Part shown: positions 16,553 through 26,463 of the stretch, in pieces
How the letters are laid out: each line of letters begins with the position of its first letter
Numbering within the stretch: the first letter of the stretch is position 1
NCBI GenBank assembly: GCA_035517115.1
Contig: DATIZL010000084.1
Span: 1-64,000, forward strand
Source: Hyphomicrobium_A sp035517115
GTDB taxonomy: Bacteria > Pseudomonadota > Alphaproteobacteria > Rhizobiales > Hyphomicrobiaceae
Length of the DNA: 64,000 bases
Reading direction: 5' to 3'
Translations under genes and position numbers: made by a program
The notes under the pieces: generated by a model
The model's input: the letters and a program-made list of their open reading frames with translations, nothing else
Told to the model about the DNA's origin: nothing
Databases searched by the model: none

Positions 16553-19500
16553 ATGCGGTTCCTGGCGCACGCGCTCCTCGCGCTCCTGCTCGTCGTCCCC
16601 TTTGCTCCGGCCTCAGCTCAGGATGCGTCGCAGCCGCATCCGTTTGCGCATCAAGGGATCCAAAAGGACGGCGAGCGCTACGAAGCCTATCTCAGGGCCA
16701 ACTGGAAGGCAGACGGCAAGAAGGCGGCCGAGCTGCGCCAGGCTGGAGAGAAGGCGCTCGGGGCTGATCCGCGCGGCGCCTCGCGCAACTTCGCCGCCGC
16801 CGTCGTCGCCGACAACCAGGATGTAGATGCCTGGATCGGGCTCGCGCGGGCATTGCTTGCCATCAAGGTCGATCCCGACAAGGGTAACGAGCGCTACGAC
16901 CTGCCCGTGAACGCCTCGGGCGCCGCCTACATCGCCTACACCCGCGCCCACGACAACGGCCACAAGGCGCGTGCGCTCGCAGTGCTGGGCGAGGCCCTGG
17001 AGCGCCGCTCGTTCTGGCGCCCCGCCATCGATGCCTTGAAGACGAGCCTCGCGCTCAACGAGAACAGCCAGGTGCGCGCGAGCTACGAGAAGCTGCGCAC
17101 CGAGCACGGCTTCCGCATGGTCGACTACAAGACCGAGTCGGAGGCCGCCACGCCGCGCCTCTGCCTGCAGTTCTCCGAGAACCTGTCGCACGAGCAGGTC
17201 GATTTCGCCAAGTTCGTCTCCGTCGACGGCAAGGACCCGCAGGGCGTCACGGTCGAAGGCGAGCAGCTCTGCATCGACGGCCTCAGCCACGGCGAGCGCT
17301 ACGAGGTGCAGCTGCGCGCCGGCCTTCCCTCGGACGTGGATGAGAACCTGCAGAAGAGCGTGGAGATCGCCGTCTACATCCCCGACCGCAAGCCGTTCGT
17401 GCGCTTCTCCGGCAAGAGCTACGTATTGCCGAGCCGCGGCCAGCAAGGCATCCCCGTCGTCACCGTCAACACCGCCAACGTCGAGGTCGAAGTCTATCGC
17501 ATCGGCGACCGCAACCTCGTCGGCACGCTCGATAGCGGCGACTTCCAGCGCCAGCTCTCGAGCTACGAGATCGAGACGATCAAGTCGCGCACGGGTGAGA
17601 AGGTCTACACCGGCGAGATGGACGTCCCGCAGAAGCTCAACGAGGAGGTGACGACCGCGCTCCCCGTCACCGATGCGGTCGGCACCCTGAAGCCCGGCGT
17701 CTACGTCGTCATCGCCAAGCCAACGCAGAAATCCAAGGAGGAATGGAACGCCGAGGCCACCCAGTGGTTCATCGTCTCCGACCTGGGCCTCACGGCCTTC
17801 TCCGGGGATGACGGCGTGCACGCCTTCGTGCGCTCGCTCGCAGACGCGACGCCGACGTCGGGTATCAAGGTCAAGCTGATCGCCCGCAACAACGAGGTGC
17901 TCGGCACCGCGCAATCCGATGCCAACGGCTACGCCAAGTTCGATTCGGCCCTTGCCCGCGGCGAAGGCGGCTTACGCCCCGCGTTGCTCGTCGCCGAGAG
18001 CTCGGGCGGCGAGTACGCCTTCCTCGACCTCACTGCGAATGCGTTCGACCTCACGGACCGCGGCGTCAAAGGCCGCGAGGCCCCGGGCCCGCTCGACGGC
18101 TACCTCTACACCGAGCGCGGCGTCTACCGCCCCGGCGAGGAGGTGCACATCGCGGCCATCGTGCGCGACAAGGCCGGCAAGGCGGCGAGCCTGCCCGTCA
18201 CCGTCATCGTGACGCGCCCCGACGGCGTCGAGCACCGCCGCTTTACCCTCACCGACGCCGGCCTGGGCGGCCGCGAGCTCACCCTGCCGCTCAACGCCTC
18301 CGCCATGACCGGCACCTGGCGCGCCAAGCTGCACGCCGACCCCGAGAGCGAGGCCATCACCCAGGTCTCATTCCTGGTCGAGGACTTTGTCCCTGAGCGC
18401 CTCGACCTCAAGCTCGAGCCGCCGGCGGCCGCGCTCTCGCCCGACGAGACGCAAATCATCAAGGCGTTCGGGCGCTACCTCTATGGTCCTCCCGCCGAAG
18501 GGCTCGCGATCGAAGGCGACATCGTAGTGAAGCCTTCGAACGCGGATGTCGCAGGCTTCGCCGGCTACCGGTTCGGCTTGGCCGACGAGAGCATCGAGCC
18601 CGTCCGCAAGTCGCTCGACCTCGCCGTCACCACGGACGCGCAAGGTAACGCCGAAATTCCCATCACGCTGCCGCAAGTTCCGCACACGGCGCGGCCGCTC
18701 GAAGCGAGCGTCATCCTGCGCTTGCGCGAGACCGGCGGCCGCACGATCGAGCGCAACGTGACGATCCCCGTCGACCTCAAAGAACCGCGCATCGGCATCA
18801 AGTCGCTGTTCGACGGCAAGGACCTCGACGAGAACCGGGCGGCGACCTTCGAGGTCGTGCTGCTCGACGAGAAAGGCAAGCGCACGTCGGCTCCCAAGCT
18901 CGACTGGCAGCTCGTGCGTCTCGACACCAACTGGCAGTGGTACCGCCGCGATGGACAGTGGAACTACGAGGCGGTGACCCTCACGCGCAAGGTCGCGGAT
19001 GGAACCATTGCCGCAACGGCCGATGGGGCACCGGCAAAGATCGAGGCGCACGTCGACTACGGCCGCTACCGGCTCGAGGTGCGCAGCCCGGACGCGAGCG
19101 GTCCCTCGGCGAGCGTCGCCTTCAATGCCGGCTGGTACTCGGCCGCAAACGAGGCCGATAGCCCGGAGATTCTCGATGTCGCGCTCGACCACGCCAACTA
19201 CAAGCCGGGCGACACCGCGAAATTGCGCATCGCCACCAAGCAGGGCGGCAAAGCGCTCATCGCCGTGCTGTCCGGCGGGCTCCTCTCCATGCAGGAGATC
19301 GGCGTCCCCAATGGCGGCGGCGAGGCAAGCATCGCCATCGGCAAGGACTGGGGCGCTGACGCCTACGTCACTGCCATGCTCTATCGGCCGCTCGATGAAT
19401 CGCTGAGGCGGATGCCGAGCCGCGCCATCGGCGTGCAGTACCTGCAGCTCGACCAGTCGGCGCATACGCTGAAGGTCTCGCTCGACACGCCCGAGAAGAT

Positions 19501-21871
19501 CAAGTCGCACACCACGCTCACCGTGCCCGTGAAGATCTCAGGCCTGGAGGCGGGCGAGGAGGCGCGCGTCACGCTCGCCGCCGTCGACGTCGGCATCCTG
19601 AACCTCACCCGCTATCAGGCGCCGGCGCCGGAGAACTGGTTCTACGCGCAGCGGCGCTTGGGGCTCGAGATCCGTGACTTCTACGGACGCCTCATCGACG
19701 GCATGCGTGCCGAGCGGGGCACGCTGCGCTCCGGCGGCGATGAAGGAGCCGCCGGCCTGCAGGGTAACCCGCCGGTCGAGGCGACGGTCGCCGAGTTCTC
19801 CGGCATCGTGAAAGTCGGCGCCGACGGCACTGCCAAAGTCGATTTCGAAATGCCCGACTTCAACGGCACCGTCCGCGTGATGGCGGTCGCCTGGAGCGCG
19901 GACAAGCTCGGCCATGCGCAGGCGGACGTCATCGTGCGCGATGCGGTGGCGCTCACGGCCTCGGCCCCGCGCTTCCTCACGCTGGGCGACGAAGCTCGCC
20001 TCGACGTTGCCGTGCACAACGTCGAAGGGCCGGCCGCGGCCTACAAGCTCGAGGTCGACAGCGGAATGACGACGGTGGAGACCGCCTCGCTCGACTTGAA
20101 AGGCGGCGAGCGGCGCTCCGAGCACGTCAAGATCAAGCCCGAGGCCGTCGGCCAGATCACCTACGACGTACACGTCACCGGCCCCGACGGCATCGCGGTC
20201 GAGCGCCACCTGACGTTCGACGTGAAGCCGCCCGCAGGCGACATCAAGCGCACGACGGTCACGGCGCTCAAAGCCGGCGGCGGCAGCATCACGCTGTCCT
20301 CGGCCCTGGTGCAGGACCTCATCGCCTCGCGCACCAAAGTCAACCTGAGCGTTGGCCCCACCGCGGCCATGGACGTGCCCGGCCTGCTGACCGCACTCGA
20401 CCGCTACCCCTACGGGTGCGCCGAGCAGACGGTCAGCCGCGCCCTGCCTCTGGTCTATGCCAATGCGGTTGCGGCTTCGCTCGGCATCGCTCCCGACAAG
20501 GAGCTGAAAGAGCGCGTGCAAAAGGCCGTCGATCGCGTGTTCGAGATGCAGGACTCCTCCGGCGCCTTCGGCGTGTGGGGTCCGGGCAACGGCGACCTCT
20601 GGCTCACGGGCTACGTCACCGATTTCCTGACGCGGGCCAAGGAGCAGGGCTTCAACGTGAACCCGCAGGGCTTCACGCAAGCTCTCGACCGGCTGCAGAA
20701 CTTCATCGCCTACGCGGAGGACTTCGAGAAGGGCGGCGAGGACCGGGCCTACGCCCTCTACGTGCTCGCCCGCAACGGCCGCGCGCCGATCGGTGACTTG
20801 CGCTACTACGCCGACACGCGCATCGACCGCTTCTCCACCCCGCTCGCCAAGGCGCAGCTCGGCGCTGCGCTGGCGATGATGGGAGATAAGACGCGCGCGG
20901 AGCGGGCCTTCGCGGCCGCGCTCGACACGCTCGGCGAGGCCGAGCCGACCGATACCTACGTCTACCGGGCTGACTACGGCTCCGGTCTGCGCGACAGCGC
21001 CGCGCTCGTCACGCTGGCGAGCGAGACGCATATGTCCACGGTCGAGACGCCGAAGCTCGTGAACGTCATCGCCAAGGCCTACCTGTCCCGCGAGTACACC
21101 TCGACACAGGAGCAGGCGTGGATGCTGCTCGCTGCGAACGCGCTCGCGGACGAGGCCAAGCAGGGCAAGCTCATCGTCAACGGCGCCCCCGTGCCAAGCC
21201 CGCTGCTGCGGTCTATGACGGCGGAGGCGCTCGCCAAGACGACGCTTTCGGTCACGAACGATGGAGACGCGCCGGTCGATGCGGTCGTCACCGTGATCGG
21301 CGCCGCGTTGACCCCCGAGCCGCCCGTTTCCAAGGGCTTCACCATCGAGCGCAGCTACTACACGCTCGACGGCAAGCCGGTGGACTTGAAGAGCGCCTCG
21401 GGCGGCAATGGCACGGTGAAGCAGAACGATCGCTTCATCGCCGTCGTCAAGATCGAGGCAAAGGAGCCCGGCGGCCGCGTGCTGCTCGTCGACCGGCTCC
21501 CGGCCGGCTTCGAGATCGAGAACCCGCATCTCGTCGAGAGTGGCGACGTAAAGGCGCTCGACTGGTTGAAGACGAGCGTGCGGCCGGAGCACAGCGAGTT
21601 CCGCAACGACCGCTTCGTGGCCGCCTTCAACCTGACGAACATTCCCGCCCCCGCCCAGAGCGAGAACGGCGCGCAAGGCAGCGCAAACGACAACGAGGGC
21701 GACGCTGCTCCGTCGCAGGGTCCGGCTGCGTCTGCTACGGTTGCCTACATGGTTCGCGCGGTGACGCCGGGCGCGTTCGTGCACCCGGCGGCGACGGTCG
21801 AGGATATGTACCATCCGCAGCGCTATGCGCGCTCGGCCGCCGGCAAGCTTACGGTCACCCCGAGCGAATAG
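16553..21871 (+). CDS. Bacterial alpha-2-macroglobulin family protein with thioester motif
   Basis: A very large periplasmic protein (1772 residues) that, in this family, traps foreign proteases by a covalent thioester. AGGA eight bases before the ATG at 16553 supports the start, followed by a signal peptide (MRFLAHALLALLLVVPFAPASA). Macroglobulin-like beta domains fill the centre (GYLYTERGVYRPGEEVHIAA is the conserved MG entry). The thioester CAEQ lies near residue 1289 in PYGCAEQTVSR, followed by the alpha-helical toroid. There is no lipobox, so it is probably soluble in the periplasm, unlike E. coli YfhM. The next gene is pbpC, the conserved partner that repairs peptidoglycan after attack. 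Confidence 0.95.
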   Translation: MRFLAHALLALLLVVPFAPASAQDASQPHPFAHQGIQKDGERYEAYLRANWKADGKKAAELRQAGEKALGADPRGASRNFAAAVVADNQDVDAWIGLARALLAIKVDPDKGNERYDLPVNASGAAYIAYTRAHDNGHKARALAVLGEALERRSFWRPAIDALKTSLALNENSQVRASYEKLRTEHGFRMVDYKTESEAATPRLCLQFSENLSHEQVDFAKFVSVDGKDPQGVTVEGEQLCIDGLSHGERYEVQLRAGLPSDVDENLQKSVEIAVYIPDRKPFVRFSGKSYVLPSRGQQGIPVVTVNTANVEVEVYRIGDRNLVGTLDSGDFQRQLSSYEIETIKSRTGEKVYTGEMDVPQKLNEEVTTALPVTDAVGTLKPGVYVVIAKPTQKSKEEWNAEATQWFIVSDLGLTAFSGDDGVHAFVRSLADATPTSGIKVKLIARNNEVLGTAQSDANGYAKFDSALARGEGGLRPALLVAESSGGEYAFLDLTANAFDLTDRGVKGREAPGPLDGYLYTERGVYRPGEEVHIAAIVRDKAGKAASLPVTVIVTRPDGVEHRRFTLTDAGLGGRELTLPLNASAMTGTWRAKLHADPESEAITQVSFLVEDFVPERLDLKLEPPAAALSPDETQIIKAFGRYLYGPPAEGLAIEGDIVVKPSNADVAGFAGYRFGLADESIEPVRKSLDLAVTTDAQGNAEIPITLPQVPHTARPLEASVILRLRETGGRTIERNVTIPVDLKEPRIGIKSLFDGKDLDENRAATFEVVLLDEKGKRTSAPKLDWQLVRLDTNWQWYRRDGQWNYEAVTLTRKVADGTIAATADGAPAKIEAHVDYGRYRLEVRSPDASGPSASVAFNAGWYSAANEADSPEILDVALDHANYKPGDTAKLRIATKQGGKALIAVLSGGLLSMQEIGVPNGGGEASIAIGKDWGADAYVTAMLYRPLDESLRRMPSRAIGVQYLQLDQSAHTLKVSLDTPEKIKSHTTLTVPVKISGLEAGEEARVTLAAVDVGILNLTRYQAPAPENWFYAQRRLGLEIRDFYGRLIDGMRAERGTLRSGGDEGAAGLQGNPPVEATVAEFSGIVKVGADGTAKVDFEMPDFNGTVRVMAVAWSADKLGHAQADVIVRDAVALTASAPRFLTLGDEARLDVAVHNVEGPAAAYKLEVDSGMTTVETASLDLKGGERRSEHVKIKPEAVGQITYDVHVTGPDGIAVERHLTFDVKPPAGDIKRTTVTALKAGGGSITLSSALVQDLIASRTKVNLSVGPTAAMDVPGLLTALDRYPYGCAEQTVSRALPLVYANAVAASLGIAPDKELKERVQKAVDRVFEMQDSSGAFGVWGPGNGDLWLTGYVTDFLTRAKEQGFNVNPQGFTQALDRLQNFIAYAEDFEKGGEDRAYALYVLARNGRAPIGDLRYYADTRIDRFSTPLAKAQLGAALAMMGDKTRAERAFAAALDTLGEAEPTDTYVYRADYGSGLRDSAALVTLASETHMSTVETPKLVNVIAKAYLSREYTSTQEQAWMLLAANALADEAKQGKLIVNGAPVPSPLLRSMTAEALAKTTLSVTNDGDAPVDAVVTVIGAALTPEPPVSKGFTIERSYYTLDGKPVDLKSASGGNGTVKQNDRFIAVVKIEAKEPGGRVLLVDRLPAGFEIENPHLVESGDVKALDWLKTSVRPEHSEFRNDRFVAAFNLTNIPAPAQSENGAQGSANDNEGDAAPSQGPAASATVAYMVRAVTPGAFVHPAATVEDMYHPQRYARSAAGKLTVTPSE

Positions 21872-21915
21872 GGTTCCGATGCGGGCTGGGCTCAGATGGA
21901 AGTCCCTCTCCCTCT

Positions 21916-22032
21916 CGCTCCTTCCCTCCCCCCCGGTGGGGGAGGGTCAGGGAGGGGGGGATGGCAGAACGGTTAGGGTTGGGAGTCCCGATACCCCTAA
22001 CCCCTCCCCACCAGGGGGAGGGGAAAGGAGCG
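21916..22032. repeat. Short palindromic repeat element between A2M and pbpC genes
   Basis: The left arm runs from 21916 to 21952 and the right arm from about 21994 to 22032; they are near-perfect inverted copies. Each arm also folds on itself (CCCTCCCC with GGGGGAGGG, and CCCCTCCCC with GGGGGAGGGG). A 40-base core separates them. This is the layout of the C/G-rich interspersed palindromic repeats common in Hyphomicrobiales intergenic regions. The right arm ends in AAAGGAG, which sits seven bases before a TTG that can start pbpC. Confidence 0.8.
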
Positions 22033-22037
22033 GGCGG

Positions 22038-24152
22038 TTGCGATCTCGTCTCCGCCGGCTCGGCCTTGCCACCTGCGTGCTCGCCCTGCTCATCGGCGGC
22101 GGCATCGCGGCTCTTCACGTGGCCGTCAACCGCCTCGGGCCTCCGCAGCTTGCGGCCGTAAGCCAGGTCTCCGTCTCGGTGCTCGACCGCCACGACCGGC
22201 TCTTGCGCGCCTTCACGACGCCGGAAGGCCGCTGGCGCCTGCCGCTCGAGCCCGACGAGGTCGACCAGCGCTACCTCGCCATGCTTATGGCCTTCGAGGA
22301 CAAGCGCTTCTATCGCCACGGCGGCGTCGACGCACGCTCGCTCGCGCGTGCCGCCTGGCAGCTCGCCCGCCATCGCCGCATCATCTCGGGCGGCTCCACG
22401 CTCACGATGCAGGTCGCGCGCTTAATCGAGGGCAAGCACGAGCGCACCGGTGGCGCCAAGCTGCGCCAGATCATGGGCGCGCTGCAGCTCGAACGTCACC
22501 TCACGAAGAAGGAAATCCTTTCTCTTTACCTGCGGCTCGCTCCCTTCGGCGGCAACATCGAAGGCGTGCGCGCGGCCTCTCTTGCCTACTTCGGCAAGGA
22601 GCCGCGCCGGCTGTCGATCGGCGAGGCCGCGCTGCTCGTCGCGCTCCCGCAATCACCCGAGCTGCGCCGCCCCGACCGCAACGCCAAGGCGGCGCGTGCG
22701 GCCCGCGATCGCGTGCTCGAGCGCGCGGCCGGCGCCGGCGTCATCTCCGAGGCCGAGGCCACGCGCGCCAAGCTCGAGCCCGTGCCCACCGTCCGCCGCG
22801 ACTTCCCCAAGATCGCGCCGCACCTCTCGGAGTCCGAGGTCGCGCTCTTTCCGGCGAAAACCGTCCACCGCCTGACGATTGACCGGGACGTCCAAAGCGC
22901 GCTCGAGAACCTCGCCGAGGAGCAGACCAAGTTCTTGGGCCAGAAGCTCTCGGCCGCTATCCTCGTGGTCGATCACACCAGCGGCGAGGTGATCGCGCAC
23001 GTAGGCTCGGCCGGCTACCTCGACGACGCCCGCTGGGGCGCCATCGACATGGCAAGCGCCGTGCGCTCGCCGGGTTCGACGCTGAAGCCATTCATCTACG
23101 GTCTCGCCTTCGAGGCGGGGCTTGCCCACCCCGTGACGCTGATCGAGGACCGGCCCGTGCGCTTCGGCAGCTACGCACCGAAGAACTTCGACGAGGGCTA
23201 CCACGGCACCGTGACGATCCGCGAGGCGCTTGACCAGTCCTACAACATCCCGGCCGTGAAGGTGCTCGCCGCCGTCGGGCCCGGTAAGCTCGCCGGCCGC
23301 TTCCGCCGCGTCGGCATCGAGCCGCAGTTCCCCGACAAGACGCCGCCAACGCTGGCGATGGCGCTCGGCGGCGTCGGGCTCACGCTGCACGACCTCGCCA
23401 CGCTCTATGCCAGCCTTGCGCGCGGCGGCGAGGCCGTGACGCTCACGCACCGGGTGGGCGAGAAGCCCAGCGCGGCGCAATTGCTGCTGCAGAACAAGCG
23501 CAAGCGGATGCCGCAAGCGCAGTACGTGCTCTCGCCCGTTGCCGCCTGGTACGTGACCGACATCCTCAAGGACGCGCCCCCGCCGCTCAATGCCAAGGGC
23601 GGCCGTTTCGCCTACAAGACCGGCACCTCCTACGGCTACCGCGACGCCTGGGCCGTCGGCTACGACGGCCACTACACGGTTGCGGTCTGGGTCGGGCGCC
23701 CCGACGGCGCCTCGACGCCGGGCCTCGTCGGCCGCATCGCTGCGGCGCCGATCCTGTTCGACGCGTTTGCACGGCTGGGCGAGACGCGGGTGCCGCTCCC
23801 GGCGCCCCCGCGCGGCGCGGTGCAGGCGACCGGTACCGAGCTCCCCCCGCCGCTCAAGCGCTTCCGCGAGGGCAACACCATCGACGTGGCCGAGGGCCCG
23901 TATCTGGAGCCGCGCGTCCTCATCTCGTTTCCGCCCGACCGCGCCGAGGTCGAAACCGAGCAGGATTCACCTGTCCAGTTCAAGGCCAGCGGCGGCGTGT
24001 TGCCGCTCACCTGGCTCGTCGACGGCGCGCCGATCACGTCCGACCCGCGCACGCGTCAGGTCGTGTGGCAGCCGACGGGCCCCGGCTTCGTCAAGCTGTC
24101 GGTTATCGACGCCAAGGGCCGTGTCGACCGCGTGACGGTGCGCATGAAATGA
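22038..24152 (+). CDS. pbpC: Penicillin-binding protein 1C
   Basis: A bifunctional peptidoglycan synthase anchored in the inner membrane. Its order is a short basic N-terminus, a membrane helix (LGLATCVLALLIGGGIAAL), GT51 with FEDKRFYRHGGVD and GGSTLTMQVARL, then transpeptidase with STLK, SYN (in DQSYNIPAVK) and KTG (YKTGTSYGYRD). A C-terminal BiPBP_C-like beta domain ends it. I place the start at TTG 22038, behind AAGGAG at seven-base spacing. An in-frame ATG at 21879 would translate the whole palindromic repeat as a proline/glycine-rich tail and has no ribosome-binding site. It is downstream of the alpha-2-macroglobulin gene, as yfhM-pbpC in E. coli. Start uncertain, identity firm. Confidence 0.9.
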   Translation: MRSRLRRLGLATCVLALLIGGGIAALHVAVNRLGPPQLAAVSQVSVSVLDRHDRLLRAFTTPEGRWRLPLEPDEVDQRYLAMLMAFEDKRFYRHGGVDARSLARAAWQLARHRRIISGGSTLTMQVARLIEGKHERTGGAKLRQIMGALQLERHLTKKEILSLYLRLAPFGGNIEGVRAASLAYFGKEPRRLSIGEAALLVALPQSPELRRPDRNAKAARAARDRVLERAAGAGVISEAEATRAKLEPVPTVRRDFPKIAPHLSESEVALFPAKTVHRLTIDRDVQSALENLAEEQTKFLGQKLSAAILVVDHTSGEVIAHVGSAGYLDDARWGAIDMASAVRSPGSTLKPFIYGLAFEAGLAHPVTLIEDRPVRFGSYAPKNFDEGYHGTVTIREALDQSYNIPAVKVLAAVGPGKLAGRFRRVGIEPQFPDKTPPTLAMALGGVGLTLHDLATLYASLARGGEAVTLTHRVGEKPSAAQLLLQNKRKRMPQAQYVLSPVAAWYVTDILKDAPPPLNAKGGRFAYKTGTSYGYRDAWAVGYDGHYTVAVWVGRPDGASTPGLVGRIAAAPILFDAFARLGETRVPLPAPPRGAVQATGTELPPPLKRFREGNTIDVAEGPYLEPRVLISFPPDRAEVETEQDSPVQFKASGGVLPLTWLVDGAPITSDPRTRQVVWQPTGPGFVKLSVIDAKGRVDRVTVRMK

Positions 24153-24228
24153 ATCTTGGGCGATGCAAGGCGCCGCCGGACGGGCTACTCTTAAGGTTCC
24201 CTCCACCCTGGAGCGAGCCAAAACCCCG

Positions 24229-25299
24229 ATGATGAAGCGCGCGCGCATCCCGCCTCTATTTGTCGCCTTCGTCCTGCTGCTCGACGGCTGCGGGCAGGAG
24301 CAGGGCCACGAGCTCCCCACCCTCGGCGCCAAGCTCAACGAGACCTCCGTCTCCGGCATCTCTTCGGGCGCCTACATGGCCGGCCAGTTCGAAATCGCCC
24401 ACTCGCGCGACGTGGTCGGCGCGGCGATTATTGCCGGCGGCCCATACGGCTGCTCGGAAAGCCTCTACGCCGACGTAATCCCAGGCCCCGGCACCGCGTT
24501 GCTCAACCTGACCAAGGCGATCAACGGCTGCATGCTCAACTCCCTGCAGGCCTTCGGCGTGCCGAACCCAAAGCTGCTCGCCGAGCGTGCTGGCCAGCTC
24601 GCCCAGCGCGGCAACATCGACCCCATCACCGGCGTCAAGGACGATCGCATCTATCTCTTCTCCGGTAAGGACGACCACACGGTCGTGCCCGCGATCGTCG
24701 AGGCGGCGAAGCAATTCTACGTGGCGCTCGGCGTGCCCGACGCCAACATCGAGTACGTGTCCAACATTCCCGCCGGCCACGCGTTCGTCACCGAGGACAA
24801 GGGGCCCGCATGCGACTACTCGGGCAAGCCTTACATCGTCGACTGCCATTACGACCAAGCGGGCGCGCTTCTGAAGCAGATCTACGGCGCGCTCAATCCG
24901 CGCTCAGCCGAGCCCTCGGGCACGTTCGTGGTGTTCAACCAGAAGCCCTTCACCAAGGACCTCGACAACGCCGGCCTGAGCGATCAGGGCATCGCCTATG
25001 TGCCGAGCGCGTGCGCCGCCGAGGACGGTTGCCGCGTGCACGTCGCGTTTCACGGCTGCGGCCAGAATCGCACCTTCGTCGGCGATGTGTTCGCGCGCGA
25101 TTCGGGCTTCGCCCGCTGGGCCGACACCAACAACATCATCGTGCTGTTCCCGCAAACGGCGGCAACGCCGCTCAATCCGCAGGGCTGCTGGGACTGGTGG
25201 GGGTATACAGGCCGCGACTATCTCACCCGCAAGGCCCCGCAGATCGTTGCGGTGCGCCGCATGATCGAGCGGCTCGCCACCCCTCGCGCGCCCTCCTGA
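24229..25299 (+). CDS. PHB depolymerase-like esterase, lipoprotein
   Basis: An exported alpha/beta-hydrolase with a lipoprotein signal (PLFVAFVLLLDGC). The lipase box GISSG lies near residue 44, close to the N-terminus, which is the arrangement of type II catalytic domains of short-chain-length polyhydroxybutyrate depolymerases such as the periplasmic enzyme of Rhodospirillum rubrum. Other conserved parts are GGPYGC, the DDHTVVP region with a candidate acid, and the C-terminal VAFHGCGQN and PQGCWDWWGYTG. It probably cleaves PHB oligomers or a related ester outside the cytoplasm. GGAGCGA precedes the start; the ATG at 24232 is equally possible. Confidence 0.85.
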   Translation: MMKRARIPPLFVAFVLLLDGCGQEQGHELPTLGAKLNETSVSGISSGAYMAGQFEIAHSRDVVGAAIIAGGPYGCSESLYADVIPGPGTALLNLTKAINGCMLNSLQAFGVPNPKLLAERAGQLAQRGNIDPITGVKDDRIYLFSGKDDHTVVPAIVEAAKQFYVALGVPDANIEYVSNIPAGHAFVTEDKGPACDYSGKPYIVDCHYDQAGALLKQIYGALNPRSAEPSGTFVVFNQKPFTKDLDNAGLSDQGIAYVPSACAAEDGCRVHVAFHGCGQNRTFVGDVFARDSGFARWADTNNIIVLFPQTAATPLNPQGCWDWWGYTGRDYLTRKAPQIVAVRRMIERLATPRAPS

Positions 25300-25433
25300 G
25301 CCCCGCGTCAACTGGGCACACGGAGTTATGACCGTAGTCATTTGTGGGCGTCCATAAGCGCGCCTAACTTGCGCCTTCGATAGGCGCACGCGCGCGCAAC
25401 AAGGTAAACGGGATGGGCAAGGGGGGATTGCCG

Positions 25434-26387
25434 ATGACAAGCAGCCTCGCGATTGGATGGGGGGCACGGCGCGGTGGAGCGCGCATCGGCGGCCTCAATC
25501 CAGCACGCACGCTCAACGCCGCGTCGGCTTTCGCGGCGGCGGTCCTGTTGACGGCATCGACCGCCGCGAGCGTGCTGGAGCAGAGCCGGATCGACGATGA
25601 GCAGCGGCGCGGCGCGCTGAGCGGCACCGAAAAGTCAGCCATTGGGCCTGGCGCGGAAACGGTCGTGGGCGCCTACGGCGGCGCGCCCTACACCTATCCA
25701 AGCCCGGTCACCATCGGTCGGCCAGGCGACAGCTTCACCATGGATCCGGTGCACTGGTACACCGATCCCTTCCACAACCCGATCTACTACGGCGCGCGCA
25801 TAATCCGCTGGTTCTCGGGCCGCGCCGGCCTGATGCTCGACTTCATTCATTCGAAAGCGATCGCGGAGCGCGACAAGGAAGCGTCCTTCAGCGGCACCAT
25901 CGACGGCAAGCCGCTTCCCCCGCGCGCGCGCATTTCGGATTTTGTGAACAAGCTCGAGTTTTCGCACGGCCACAACATGCTCATGCTCACCGGGCTCGTG
26001 CGGCTCCCCGGTCTCGGGCCGCGCTTGAGCCCCTACGCCGGTCTCGGCGGCGGCGTGCTTCTACCTCACACGGAGGTCGAGCTCGCGCAGGGCAACCATC
26101 CGCGCACCTACGAGTACAACTTCGCCGGGCCGACCGGGCAGGCGCTCATCGGACTCGAGATCCGCCTTTCTCGCATGTCCTTCTTCATCGAGTACAAGTT
26201 CACGTATGCGGACTACGAGGCGCCGCTCTCCGAAAAGAACGGCAGCTGGCTCGGGGCCGATCTCTGGCGGCAGCTTAAGCGCTGGATCGATAGCGAGCCG
26301 CCGCCGGGCGGGCATGTCGCGACGACGGTCGCGAGCCATCAGGTGGTGAGCGGCCTGCTCGTGCGCTTCGTCCCGCACGCCCCGTAA
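25434..26387 (+). CDS. Outer-membrane beta-barrel protein, unknown function
   Basis: A 317-residue exported protein. AGGGGGG eight bases before the ATG at 25434 favours this start over 25413. The N-terminus has an alanine-rich hydrophobic stretch (LNAASAFAAAVLLTASTAA), long for a signal peptide. From about residue 110 the sequence shows amphipathic strands (GRAGLMLDFIHSKA, LSPYAGLGGGVLLPHTEVE, MSFFIEYKFTYADYEAP) typical of eight-strand barrels. It resembles the lipid A deacylase/OmpA-like barrel class but I see no certain catalytic signature. Followed by a hairpin and the convergent TIGR02302 gene. Confidence 0.7.
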   Translation: MTSSLAIGWGARRGGARIGGLNPARTLNAASAFAAAVLLTASTAASVLEQSRIDDEQRRGALSGTEKSAIGPGAETVVGAYGGAPYTYPSPVTIGRPGDSFTMDPVHWYTDPFHNPIYYGARIIRWFSGRAGLMLDFIHSKAIAERDKEASFSGTIDGKPLPPRARISDFVNKLEFSHGHNMLMLTGLVRLPGLGPRLSPYAGLGGGVLLPHTEVELAQGNHPRTYEYNFAGPTGQALIGLEIRLSRMSFFIEYKFTYADYEAPLSEKNGSWLGADLWRQLKRWIDSEPPPGGHVATTVASHQVVSGLLVRFVPHAP

Positions 26388-26413
26388 CCAGCTAGTCGGG
26401 TACCCGTTGCTCG

Positions 26414-26432
26414 CCTCTCCCCATAGGAGAGG
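26414..26432. terminator. Hairpin between convergent genes
   Basis: CCTCTCC (26414-26420) and GGAGAGG (26426-26432) form a perfect seven-pair stem with the loop CCATA. It lies between two converging genes and could terminate both, though no T run follows. Its sequence is a short relative of the C/G-rich palindromic repeats such as the one at 21916. Confidence 0.5.
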
Positions 26433-26463
26433 TGAAGTGCGTGCACGGTTGTCGCGAGCTAAC

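Noticed and set aside
19538..21814. Long open frame of 758 codons on the minus strand
   Set aside because: It lies opposite the alpha-2-macroglobulin gene, is arginine/histidine-rich and lacks any domain; it is a high-GC shadow frame.
21879..22037. N-terminal extension of PbpC through the palindromic repeat
   Set aside because: No ribosome-binding site at the ATG, and a better TTG start with AAGGAG exists at 22038.
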